Part shown: piece by piece, positions 40,575-48,364 of the stretch
How the letters are laid out: the number at the start of each line of letters is the position of its first letter
Numbering within the stretch: position 1 is the first letter of the stretch
NCBI RefSeq assembly: GCF_000421145.1
Contig: NZ_ATWH01000002.1
Location: 124,001-188,000 of the forward strand
Origin: Glaciibacter superstes DSM 21135
Lineage (GTDB): Bacteria; Actinomycetota; Actinomycetes; Actinomycetales; Microbacteriaceae
DNA: 64,000 nt
Direction: 5' to 3'
Translations under genes and position numbers: made by a program
Notes under the pieces: model-generated
Told to the model about the DNA's origin: nothing
What the model saw: only the letters and a program-made list of their open reading frames with translations
Databases searched by the model: none

Positions 40575-42228
40575 GTGTTGCCTCATCGTCATGTGTGGCC
40601 TCGTCGCCACGTGTTGCCTCGACTCCATAGGCATGGTCCGTGGTCTCCAGTGCGACCTCTGGTACCGGTGCTACCCGGTCTTCAAAAAAGAACCGCGACA
40701 GTTGAGCCCGCAACCGCTGCGCCGTCGGCACCGCGCCACGTTCATCCGGTCGCAGTGCCAGGGGCGTGTGATCGGGTGCACGAGTGAGCCGCAATCGCTG
40801 GTATTCACCGATGGGCTTGTGCACCTCGATGTACTCGCCACCGGGAAGTCTCACGATTCGTCCGGTCTCGTATCCATGCAGGAGGAGCTCCCGGTCTTTC
40901 CGCTGCAGTGCGAGGCACACCCGTCGAGCGAGGATGAAGCCGATGGTCGGTCCGAGGACAACGAGCACCTGGAAGGAGAGCACCACCCCCTCGAGTGTCA
41001 GGTGGAAATGGGTCGTGATCACATCGGCGCTTCCTGCACCCCATAGAGCTCCGTAGAAGATGATTCCGGCCACCCCGACGCCGGTGCGTGTCGGAGTATC
41101 GCGGGGGCGGTCGAGGATGTGGTGTTCACGCCGGTCGCCGGTGATCCAGGACTCGATGAACGGATACGTGACCACGAACACCAAGAAGACCCCGACGAGC
41201 GCGAGCGGCGCCAGGATCGCGATCGTCCAGGTGTGGTCCAGCCACACGAACTCCCAGCCGGGAGGCACCAGGCGCAACGCCCCGTCGAGGAATCCGGTGT
41301 ACCAATCAGGCTGGCTGCCGGCAGACGCGTCGCCTGCGGCGGCCGGCCCGTACAGCCAGATCGGACTGACGGTGATCGTTGCCGAGATCAGGAACAAAAG
41401 GCCCATCACGATGAAGAGCAGACCGCCGGCTCTCGCGGCTGCGTTCGGCAGCATCGGAATGCCGACGACGTTGTCTTCTGTGCGCCCGATGCCCGCGAAC
41501 TGCGGGGGCTTCTGCGAATAGGCGACGGTGATGCGAACCGCGATGAAGGTGATCAGAAGGGCGGGGACGACGGCCACATGGATCGGATACAGGTGAGCGA
41601 TGATTTCGCCCGGGAACTCGCCGCCGAAGAGCAGCGTGGACAGCCAGGTGCCGATGAACGGGATGCCGAGAACGATTCCTTCGACGATCCGCAGGCCGGA
41701 TCCGGAGAGCATGTCGTCTGGCAGCGCGTACCCGCTCCAGCCGCCGATGAGCGCCACGAGGAAGATCAGGAACAGGAGCACCCAGTTTCCGCGTCGAGGT
41801 GTGCGGAAGCCGCCGGTGAAGTAGGTCGAGAGCAATTGCAGGATGAGCGAAGCAGGCAAGAGCAGGCCCGCCCAGTGGTGCGCCTGTCGCATGAGGAGAC
41901 CTCCGCGGATGTCGAAGGAGATGAACAACGTGGAGTCGAGGGCCTTCGACATCTCTGCGCCGTGGAGCGGCGAATACCCGCCGTCGTATTCGACGAGTGT
42001 GCTGGACGGAGTGTAGAAGAACATCAGAAAGAGCCCGGTGGCCATCAGCACGATGACGCACGCCAACGACACGACGCCGAACAGATTCGACCAGTGTGTT
42101 GGCACAGTTCGCCGCCGCAGTTGGGTGATCGCATCCGTCATCCGTTGCCCGAGCGCGGTCTGCTGCATCAGGTACGCCGACAGGCGTTCGCTGACGGAAG
42201 GAGGACGCGGTCTTCGGTCAGTGGGCAC
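40549..42228 (-). CDS. qcrB: Orphan QcrB-like cytochrome b lacking one pair of haem ligands
   Basis: The 559-residue membrane protein follows actinobacterial QcrB in order: helices with H117-H118-W, G-W-S-G-Y-A-L-P-D-D near 163, H217, Qo-site P-D-W-Y at 307-310, and C-terminal E-Y-I-E-V-H. Cytochrome b normally has a second His 14 residues after the first (helix B) and 14-15 after the one in helix D. Here these are Gln131 (codon 41836-41838) and Arg232 (41533-41535). Haem bH ligation thus seems lost while bL His remain. No qcrA, qcrC or oxidase genes are near. GTG 42228 is the assumed start. It leads the operon with the SnoaL-like and ECF41 genes. Confidence 0.85.
   Translation of the reverse strand: MPTDRRPRPPSVSERLSAYLMQQTALGQRMTDAITQLRRRTVPTHWSNLFGVVSLACVIVLMATGLFLMFFYTPSSTLVEYDGGYSPLHGAEMSKALDSTLFISFDIRGGLLMRQAHHWAGLLLPASLILQLLSTYFTGGFRTPRRGNWVLLFLIFLVALIGGWSGYALPDDMLSGSGLRIVEGIVLGIPFIGTWLSTLLFGGEFPGEIIAHLYPIHVAVVPALLITFIAVRITVAYSQKPPQFAGIGRTEDNVVGIPMLPNAAARAGGLLFIVMGLLFLISATITVSPIWLYGPAAAGDASAGSQPDWYTGFLDGALRLVPPGWEFVWLDHTWTIAILAPLALVGVFLVFVVTYPFIESWITGDRREHHILDRPRDTPTRTGVGVAGIIFYGALWGAGSADVITTHFHLTLEGVVLSFQVLVVLGPTIGFILARRVCLALQRKDRELLLHGYETGRIVRLPGGEYIEVHKPIGEYQRLRLTRAPDHTPLALRPDERGAVPTAQRLRAQLSRFFFEDRVAPVPEVALETTDHAYGVEATRGDEATHDDEATHDDERQLR
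40567..40620. repeat. 3 x 18 bp tandem repeat at the end of the cytochrome b gene
   Basis: Three 18-bp units on the minus strand encode E-A-T-R-G-D, E-A-T-H-D-D and E-A-T-H-D-D at the acidic C-terminus of the cytochrome b. The repeat also contains the start codon of the overlapping SnoaL-like gene, so each unit adds an ATG at regular spacing. Confidence 0.85.
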
Positions 42229-42272
42229 GAGGAGTACCGCAACGAATCTTGTGCATTGTGTCTTCCTTTTCT

Positions 42273-42314
42273 CTCTTCACTGACTAAGACAATCTCTTCA
42301 CTGATTAAGACAAT
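42273..42314. repeat. 2 x 21 bp tandem repeat in the cytochrome b leader
   Basis: Two 21-bp units (42273-42293 and 42294-42314, CTCTTCACTGAYTAAGACAAT) differ at one base. They lie 45-86 bp upstream of the cytochrome b start. The upstream copy includes the -10 part of the ECF41-type promoter. Two helical turns between copies would suit an activator or repressor, or a duplicated -10 element. Confidence 0.8.
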
Positions 42315-42335
42315 GCAGAACCCCGATTTGTGACA
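42309..42335 (-). promoter_or_regulatory. ECF41-type promoter of the qcrB-snoaL-sigma operon
   Basis: On the minus strand TGTCACA (42335-42329), exactly 16 bp, then TGTC (42312-42309) matches the ECF41 promoter pattern TGTCACA-N16-CGTC except for one base. It lies about 80 bp upstream of the cytochrome b start, giving a leader of roughly 74 nt. The last gene of the operon is an ECF41 sigma factor, so autoregulation is likely. Confidence 0.6.
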
Positions 42336-42556
42336 TGAACCTGGATTGCGTTTGGGGGCACTGTTGGCAGACGCTGTCGTTCGGCGAGCTCGGCATGGAT
42401 GACTTACACAGGGAAACGTGAGGACTTCTGCAGACTCGCTCGGCATACTGGCACATTCGCCCGCGCGGATCCCCGCACGTGGAACGTCGACCAGAATCGT
42501 CGGCGTATCCGTGACTGCCCTGTCCGGACCCGAACGATTCACCCTGTGAAACTTAT

Positions 42557-43465
42557 ATGCGCAACGAACCTACTTCTTCCAGCACGCCCGGCTCGCTCAG
42601 TACTGACACCGGTCCCACCCGGATTCAGAGAACCCATCGCCGTCGTGGCCGCCGCCGCTTCCTCGCAATCGGTGCCGTTGTCGCCGTTGGGGCGATGGTC
42701 GGCACTGGCTTCGTTCTCCAGTCTGCGGTGACAGCCCAAAGCGAGAGCATCGCCGCCACCCAGGCCCTGACTGACAGCACCGGCTTCCAGGCCGAGCAGC
42801 TCGAGGGGCGGAGCGCGGTCCTGGCGGCTCACGCAGAGCACAGCGCAAAGGGCGCTATCGCCGGCGCCAACGCCGTCATCACCTCCGCGCAGGGAAAGAC
42901 GGATGCCACGGTCCTTTCTACGACCGTCGCGTCCCTCAACTACTTCCCGCTCCTGGCGCCAGAACGCGTGTTCGAACTGGTGGAAGTAACTGCAACCCAG
43001 GCGGCGAGCGTTCAGGCGGCCACGGCCGAAGTTGACCGGGTTGCCACAGAGCAGGTCGCTGCGGATGCGGCAGCCGCCCAGGCCGCTGCCGCTGCTGCTG
43101 CCGCTGCGGAGGAGGCCGGGGACAGCGCTTCGTCCTCCCGTCCGTCGGCGCCGAGCAACCCCACTGAGGCGCAAGCCATCGCGCGCGATCTCATGGCGTC
43201 GCTCTATGGCTGGGGCGACGACCAGTTCGGCTGCCTTGTGCCGCTGTGGCAGAAGGAATCCGGCTGGAACGTGAACGCGTACAACGCCTCGAGCGGTGCC
43301 ACCGGCATCCCACAGGCCCTGCCCGGCAGCAAGATGGCCTCGGCCGGCGACGACTGGCAGACCAACCCGGCCACCCAGATCACGTGGGGGCTCGGTTACA
43401 TCGCGGGGCGCTACGGTACACCGTGTGACGCCTGGGATCACTCCGAGTCGGCCGGCTGGTACTAA
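42557..43465 (+). CDS. Secreted lytic-transglycosylase-like cell wall protein
   Basis: The 302-residue protein has a basic N-terminus and one hydrophobic helix (about residues 35-60), then a long Ala-rich helical or coiled region to residue 190. The C-terminal domain reads W-Q-K-E-S-G-W-N-V-N-A-Y-N-A-S-S-G-A-T-G-I-P-Q, the lysozyme-like catalytic segment with Glu of K-E-S-G-W. This domain is common in actinobacterial transglycosylase-like and aggregation-promoting-factor proteins that remodel peptidoglycan. No good ribosome-binding site is seen before the ATG. Confidence 0.87.
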   Translation: MRNEPTSSSTPGSLSTDTGPTRIQRTHRRRGRRRFLAIGAVVAVGAMVGTGFVLQSAVTAQSESIAATQALTDSTGFQAEQLEGRSAVLAAHAEHSAKGAIAGANAVITSAQGKTDATVLSTTVASLNYFPLLAPERVFELVEVTATQAASVQAATAEVDRVATEQVAADAAAAQAAAAAAAAAEEAGDSASSSRPSAPSNPTEAQAIARDLMASLYGWGDDQFGCLVPLWQKESGWNVNAYNASSGATGIPQALPGSKMASAGDDWQTNPATQITWGLGYIAGRYGTPCDAWDHSESAGWY

Positions 43466-43478
43466 CCGGCACGCCGAT

Positions 43479-44669
43479 TCAGAGTGGCGCCGTGTCGATA
43501 AGCGCCGTGTCTGTGAGCGCAGTATCTGTGCGAGTCGCGCCGCGCGCGTTGGAGCCCGGGAACGTCCCTTGGTTGTGGGTCGCGCCCGACGGTACCCCTT
43601 GCAGCAGCGTCCGAAGAGCGCGTCGTCCGCCTGTCTGCATGGCGCGTCGTTGCCGCTCTGCTCCGGCGCCCTCGTGAAACAACCGGTCGACTTTTGTTCG
43701 CACCCTCGGCTCATCGCCCGATTCGACCAGCGCGTCCCGTGACAGATCGATTAGCGCAGAGACGACATCCTTAGCGGGTGCGAGTTCAGCTCGCAGCGGG
43801 TGCACCAGATCCCCGGTGAGTCCGTCGCGGCAGGCAAGCCACAGCGACGCGTCCAACAGTTCCGGATCAACATCGTTCGGAAGCCGATCGTTCCCGGCAG
43901 AACGGATGACGGTATCGGTCAGCGCCCGGCTGATGACGGCGAGGAACACGGTATCGTCAACGTCGAGCTGGGCATCGAACACCCGGATCTCCACCGTTGG
44001 GTTGTCTTCAGAAAGACGAGCGTTCCAGGCGATGGTTCGCACGTCAGTCGTGCCGCCCACACCTACCAACGCCGTGGTGCGCCGCCGATAATCCTGTTCG
44101 TCAAACATCATGGGTGGGCATCCCGCAGTGGTCCATCGCCTCATCTGCACGCTTCGCCAGCTCGCAAATCCAGTGTCTCGCCCCTGCCAGAACGGGGAGT
44201 TTCCGCTGAGGGCAAGTAGTACCGGAAGCCACACGCGAAGGCCGTTCAGCGCGACGACACCGTCGGAGCGTGATCTGACTCCGACGTGAACGTGGAGAGC
44301 GTTGACCTGATGACCCAGCGTGATCGCTCCGTGGTCGGCGGCGATTCTTCGGTACCTCGGCACGTCGGTGACGAGAGGTGGGTTTGCGGGCTGGAACGGT
44401 ACGCCCACGCTGGCTGCGATGACTCCCTGTCGCTGCGCCGCATCTGTGGCTGCCTTTCGGAACGCGAGCGTCATCGTCTCGGCTTGGCCTGCGGAAGCGA
44501 ACACCGGGGAGGAGAACTCGACCTGTGAAGCGAGGTACTCGTGTGAGACATACGGGCCGATGCCACGGTGATGGCGAAGCTCCTCGATGACGGGCACCGC
44601 GGCATTCGCCGGTGAGAGCGAACCGGGATGCACGAGCATCAGCTCCTCCTCGATCCCAAATGTTGTCAC
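43479..44669 (-). CDS. YbdK-type carboxylate-amine ligase (GCS2 family)
   Basis: The 396-residue protein matches the glutamate-cysteine ligase type 2 family: F-G-I-E-E-E-L-M-L near the start (metal and glutamate site), H-V-H-V-G-V near 127, S-G-N-S-P-F-W near 157, and E-I-R-V-F-D near 226. It forms an amide bond between a carboxylate and an amine with ATP. Bacterial YbdK-like members have weak glutamate-cysteine ligase activity. Its final residues consist of T-D-T-A-L-type repeats from a 15-bp tandem repeat. Confidence 0.88.
   Translation of the reverse strand: MTTFGIEEELMLVHPGSLSPANAAVPVIEELRHHRGIGPYVSHEYLASQVEFSSPVFASAGQAETMTLAFRKAATDAAQRQGVIAASVGVPFQPANPPLVTDVPRYRRIAADHGAITLGHQVNALHVHVGVRSRSDGVVALNGLRVWLPVLLALSGNSPFWQGRDTGFASWRSVQMRRWTTAGCPPMMFDEQDYRRRTTALVGVGGTTDVRTIAWNARLSEDNPTVEIRVFDAQLDVDDTVFLAVISRALTDTVIRSAGNDRLPNDVDPELLDASLWLACRDGLTGDLVHPLRAELAPAKDVVSALIDLSRDALVESGDEPRVRTKVDRLFHEGAGAERQRRAMQTGGRRALRTLLQGVPSGATHNQGTFPGSNARGATRTDTALTDTALIDTAPL
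43486..43530. repeat. 3 x 15 bp degenerate tandem repeat at the ligase C-terminus
   Basis: Units 43486-43500, 43501-43515 and 43516-43530 (consensus AGCGCCGTGTCTGTG) encode repeated Thr-Asp-Thr-Ala-Leu near the end of the GCS2-type ligase. They add a tail without visible function. Confidence 0.7.
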
Positions 44670-44788
44670 CGGTCACCTCGCTCTCTGCTGGCACACTACC
44701 CGCGGTATCGATGCGCGAGAAGGGCTGGCCTCGGCCTAGAGTGTCGGCCTAGAGTGAGCAACATGACACTCCACTCGAGGGCACGGGC

Positions 44789-45760
44789 ATGAACGCGGGC
44801 AACGTTGCTGCGGTCGTCTATAACCCGGTCAAGGTCGACCTCGATGCACTGCGGGCGGCCGTCGCCGCAGAGGAAAATGCGGCGGGGTGGGGCGAGACCC
44901 TTTGGTTCGAAACCACCAAAGACGACCCGGGGCAGGGCCCGACGAAAGAGGCTATCTCGGCCGGTTCCTCCCTGGTCATCGCTGCCGGGGGAGATGGCAC
45001 CGTTCGCGCAGTGGCAGAAGCATTGCACGATTCTGAGGTGCCGCTGGCGCTCTTGCCCTCCGGTACCGGCAACCTTCTGGCGCGCAACCTCGATCTGACC
45101 CTGGACGACGTCGGCTCAGCGCTGGAGACCGCCTTCCGCGGACGCGACCGAAAGATCGATCTCGGCCTCATCCGCATCCGTCATGATGATTCGACGGTGA
45201 CCCAACACGCGTACCTGGTCATGGCCGGTCTCGGGCTGGATGCCAAGATGCTCGCCGCCACCGACGACGATCTCAAGGCGAAGGTCGGCTGGCTCGCATA
45301 CGTGCGAGCGATCGCCACTGTTCTCAGGGACAAGAACCAGCTTCGAATCCGGTACCGGCTCGACGGGGGCCACACGCATTCAGTGCGTGCCCACACGATC
45401 ATGATCGGCAACTGCGGTTCGCTGCCCGGCAATATTCTGTTGTTGCCTGACGCCGCGGTCGACGATGGCCAGTTCGACGTTGTCGTCCTGCGTCCGGAAG
45501 GCTTCATCGGCTGGGTGCAGATCATGGTGAAGATCTTCTGGGAGAACGGCGTGATGCGGCGCACCACCGTCGGGCGCAAACTGATGGGGCTCACCAAGGA
45601 GGTGCGCGCCCTCAACTACCTCACCGGCAGTGAACTGGTGATGCGACTGAGTCAGCCAGAGAAGATTGAGCTCGACGGAGACGAATTCGGCTCCGCCGTT
45701 GCAGTGAAAACCTGGATCGACCCCGGCGCTCTCACGGTTCGGATGCCGGCTGACGACTGA
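44789..45760 (+). CDS. Diacylglycerol kinase-family lipid kinase
   Basis: The 323-residue protein has Y-N-P-V near the start, the nucleotide-binding G-G-D-G-T at residues 67-71, and L-P-S-G-T-G-N-L-L-A-R near 95. These are the catalytic marks of DagK/YegS-type lipid kinases, which phosphorylate diacylglycerol or related lipids with ATP at the membrane. ATG 44789 is the only good start. It is transcribed alone, convergent with the FAD oxidase gene. Confidence 0.9.
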   Translation: MNAGNVAAVVYNPVKVDLDALRAAVAAEENAAGWGETLWFETTKDDPGQGPTKEAISAGSSLVIAAGGDGTVRAVAEALHDSEVPLALLPSGTGNLLARNLDLTLDDVGSALETAFRGRDRKIDLGLIRIRHDDSTVTQHAYLVMAGLGLDAKMLAATDDDLKAKVGWLAYVRAIATVLRDKNQLRIRYRLDGGHTHSVRAHTIMIGNCGSLPGNILLLPDAAVDDGQFDVVVLRPEGFIGWVQIMVKIFWENGVMRRTTVGRKLMGLTKEVRALNYLTGSELVMRLSQPEKIELDGDEFGSAVAVKTWIDPGALTVRMPADD

Positions 45761-45800
45761 GCTGACAGCTGAGCCAAACGCATGAGACTGTGACGGATGT

Positions 45801-47165
45801 CTAGGGCACGATGTTCTGGTTCTGGTTGAAGAGGTTCTCTGGATCGTAGTGTCGCTTGGCGGCCCGCAGCCGGTCTGCCGTGGCCGACGGGAACATCAGC
45901 TCAAGAACCGCTGCGTTCGCACGGGGTGTGAAGTTGCCGTAGATGCCGGTGGTGTGGACGGCGAGTTCGGCCCAGCGCGACCGGATCTTCGCTTCGGCAT
46001 CAGCTGTGGCGTCGGCATCGGCGTCTGGCATCAGGAACGCCGCCGAGATGATGAGGACTTCAGCACCTCGATGGGCGAAAGCCGTGGCATCCGTCGCCAC
46101 CCGGTTGAGGGCCCCGCGGAGGTAGCGGATCATGAGCACCGCGGCACCGAACTCGGCGTGGGCGGCGCTGAGGTTCTCGATCAGCTCGTCGGTGAAGTCG
46201 TCGGCGAATGTGTTGTTGTCGACCACCGTAATCGACCTGCCGGGTCGCGGTGGATCCTCGAGCATATCGGCGTACGCCTTCGGCCTGATGTCGTGGCCGA
46301 TCACGCCCGGCATCTCGATCAGTGGTTGGATGGCCGCCATCGCTGCGTCGACGTCGTCGTCTCCGTAACAGACGAGGAGCTGCGACGTGGGGGGCATCTC
46401 CGGGCCGAACGCGGGAAACGCGGCGAAGGTCGAGCCCAGCTGCTCTGGCGAGGCGCGCATGATGTCGCGCCACTGGCGAAGATTCTGCGCAAGGGCTCCA
46501 GGGTCGACCTGGATCGAACCGGCAACGACTCCGGGCAACGGCTGGGCCTGGAACGTGAATCTGGTCACGACTCCGAAATTGCCGCCACCGCCGCGCAGCG
46601 CCCAGTACAACTCGGGCTCCGACGAGGTGTTGGCGGTAACGATCGAACCGGATGCGAGCACCACTTCGGCCTCGATCAGGCTGTCAAGTGCAAGACCGTT
46701 CTGTCGCACCATCCATCCGATTCCGCCGCCGATGGTCAACCCGCCGACCCCGACGGAGAAGGTGTCGCCGGATGACAGCGCGAGGCCGTGCGGCTGAAGG
46801 GCTTGTGCGACGTCTCCCCAGACTGCCCCGCTGCCGATGCGGACCATGCCACCACCGAGGACCTCAATGTCGCGGATGCCGGCGAGGTCGACGATGATTC
46901 CGCCTTCGTTGGTGCTGAACGGAGTGTGGCCACCACTGCGAACGGAGAGCGCCAGACCTTCGGCTTTGGCGTACCCCACGGCTTTGGCGACGTCGTCCGT
47001 CGTCGTCGGCCGCACCACCAGCCGAGGGCTTCCGACGGTTCCGAACGAGGTTGCTGCGGTCTCATAGTCCGTTGAATCCGCCGTCAGGATCTCTCCCGTG
47101 AAGCCGTCGAGCATTCGTGTACTTTCCGAGCGTTTGTTGGTTTCCGTTGTTGGAGTCATCGGCAA
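45801..47165 (-). CDS. Berberine-bridge-type FAD-linked oxidoreductase
   Basis: The 454-residue protein has the PCMH-type FAD domain: V-V-R-P-T-T-T-D-D-V near residue 51, S-V-R-S-G-G-H near 76 with the His that commonly binds FAD covalently, and G-G-I-G-W near 150. The C-terminal BBE signature ends P-E-N-L-F-N-Q-N-Q-N. Family members oxidise sugars or secondary metabolites with O2 and make H2O2. There is no signal peptide. The second FAD-linking Cys of bicovalent members is not seen. Confidence 0.9.
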   Translation of the reverse strand: MPMTPTTETNKRSESTRMLDGFTGEILTADSTDYETAATSFGTVGSPRLVVRPTTTDDVAKAVGYAKAEGLALSVRSGGHTPFSTNEGGIIVDLAGIRDIEVLGGGMVRIGSGAVWGDVAQALQPHGLALSSGDTFSVGVGGLTIGGGIGWMVRQNGLALDSLIEAEVVLASGSIVTANTSSEPELYWALRGGGGNFGVVTRFTFQAQPLPGVVAGSIQVDPGALAQNLRQWRDIMRASPEQLGSTFAAFPAFGPEMPPTSQLLVCYGDDDVDAAMAAIQPLIEMPGVIGHDIRPKAYADMLEDPPRPGRSITVVDNNTFADDFTDELIENLSAAHAEFGAAVLMIRYLRGALNRVATDATAFAHRGAEVLIISAAFLMPDADADATADAEAKIRSRWAELAVHTTGIYGNFTPRANAAVLELMFPSATADRLRAAKRHYDPENLFNQNQNIVP

Positions 47166-47219
47166 CTGGTGTCATCTGTTATCGCCGTGACCTCCATTAG
47201 ATCGTCTGCGAACTGCGGT

Positions 47220-47245
47220 GAACAAGAGGCAAGTGCCTCTTGTTC
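47220..47245. terminator. 26-bp perfect palindromic hairpin
   Basis: GAACAAGAGGCA (47220-47231) and TGCCTCTTGTTC (47234-47245) are perfect inverted arms around AG. It lies downstream of the racemase stop (47303, minus strand) and about 55 bp upstream of the FAD oxidase start. It may be a terminator of the racemase operon or an operator for the oxidase gene. No T-run is present. Confidence 0.5.
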
Positions 47246-47302
47246 GCTCTGCGCGTGCAAACCACCAACGCCGCCCTGGTCTTCGTCACCGCGGCGGTGC
47301 GC

Positions 47303-48364
47303 TCACGAAGCCAGGGCCGTGCTCACGAAGGGCGATGTCGACGCCCGAACGAGGGCGCTGTAGTCGAGCTGAAAGGCGATCTCGTCGCCGACCGACACGT
47401 TGTGGTCTCCGACGTCGATGACCAGGTGGTCGCTGCTCATGCCGAGAACGGTGATTCCGGGCGGCGGGGTGAGACCGTCGGGGTCTGTGTCCTGGCGGCC
47501 GAGGGCGAGAATCGCCTGGTTGATGGTGCCGGTTCCGCGGCGCGGAGGCTGGTGGCCGAAGGATGCCTGCGCGATCTGACCCCAGGGCATCGCCGGTTTG
47601 CGCTTCGCTTCGATGACTTCGGCAACAAGGGTGAACGCGTCGGTGCGGAGCCCGTCGATGGGGCGCCGGTGCATCGGCTGGGTGCCGAGCAGGATGGACT
47701 CGCCGAGCCGCAGTTCGTTGTTGCGGCCGACGTCGCTCGTTGAGAGAGCCCACTCGAGGTTGGCGGAGTTGCCTCCTGAGACGACCGAAAGAGTCGTGCG
47801 GCAGGCCGCCTCCACGCTCTCGACGAGGCGGGAGAGCTCGTCCATCTTTCTCTGGTCTGGCACGACGCCGCTGTGGCAGGCCAGGTTTGTGCCGAGTCCG
47901 GCAAGGGTCAATCCGGGTTGTTTCATGACGGTCAGCGCCAGGTCTACGACATCATCGACGGCCACACCCTCTCGCAGGTCGCCGAGTTCCACCATCAGGA
48001 CGACTCCGTGAGAGGTGTGCTGTCGGATGGCGGCATTGGAGAGGGCCTCGAGAACGAGGCTTTCCGTATTCAGGCTGATGACGGCATCCCGAACCGTCTG
48101 ATCGACCTGACTCAGCATCGGCGACCGGATCAGGGTCAGGGGCGAGGCGATGGCATCGCCTCGCAACCGAGCCAGGTTCTCGATGCGCGAGTCGCCAATA
48201 CCGGTGGCCCCGCCGCTCAGCATCGCAGCGGCGACCAAAGGCGACCCGCACGTCGCCTTCGATACCCCCGTCACGCTGATGCCCAAGGGGGAGAGCCGGT
48301 CGACGAGGAACCTGGTGTTGGCGGTGATCGCGCCGAGGTCGATGCAGAGGCGGGGTGCGGTCAC
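47303..48364 (-). CDS. PLP-dependent alanine/ornithine-racemase-family protein
   Basis: The 353-residue protein opens L-C-I-D-L-G-A-I-T-A-N-T-R and has V-S-K-A near residue 35, where Lys would bind pyridoxal phosphate. It continues with the alanine-racemase-type barrel (G-I-G-D-S-R-I-E-N, V-E-L-G-D-L-R-E-G, G-G-N-S-A-N-L). It is of the type annotated as ornithine or alanine racemase. ATG 48364 overlaps the DUF1611 stop by 4 bp, so the two act together, probably in D-amino-acid metabolism. Confidence 0.82.
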   Translation of the reverse strand: MTAPRLCIDLGAITANTRFLVDRLSPLGISVTGVSKATCGSPLVAAAMLSGGATGIGDSRIENLARLRGDAIASPLTLIRSPMLSQVDQTVRDAVISLNTESLVLEALSNAAIRQHTSHGVVLMVELGDLREGVAVDDVVDLALTVMKQPGLTLAGLGTNLACHSGVVPDQRKMDELSRLVESVEAACRTTLSVVSGGNSANLEWALSTSDVGRNNELRLGESILLGTQPMHRRPIDGLRTDAFTLVAEVIEAKRKPAMPWGQIAQASFGHQPPRRGTGTINQAILALGRQDTDPDGLTPPPGITVLGMSSDHLVIDVGDHNVSVGDEIAFQLDYSALVRASTSPFVSTALAS

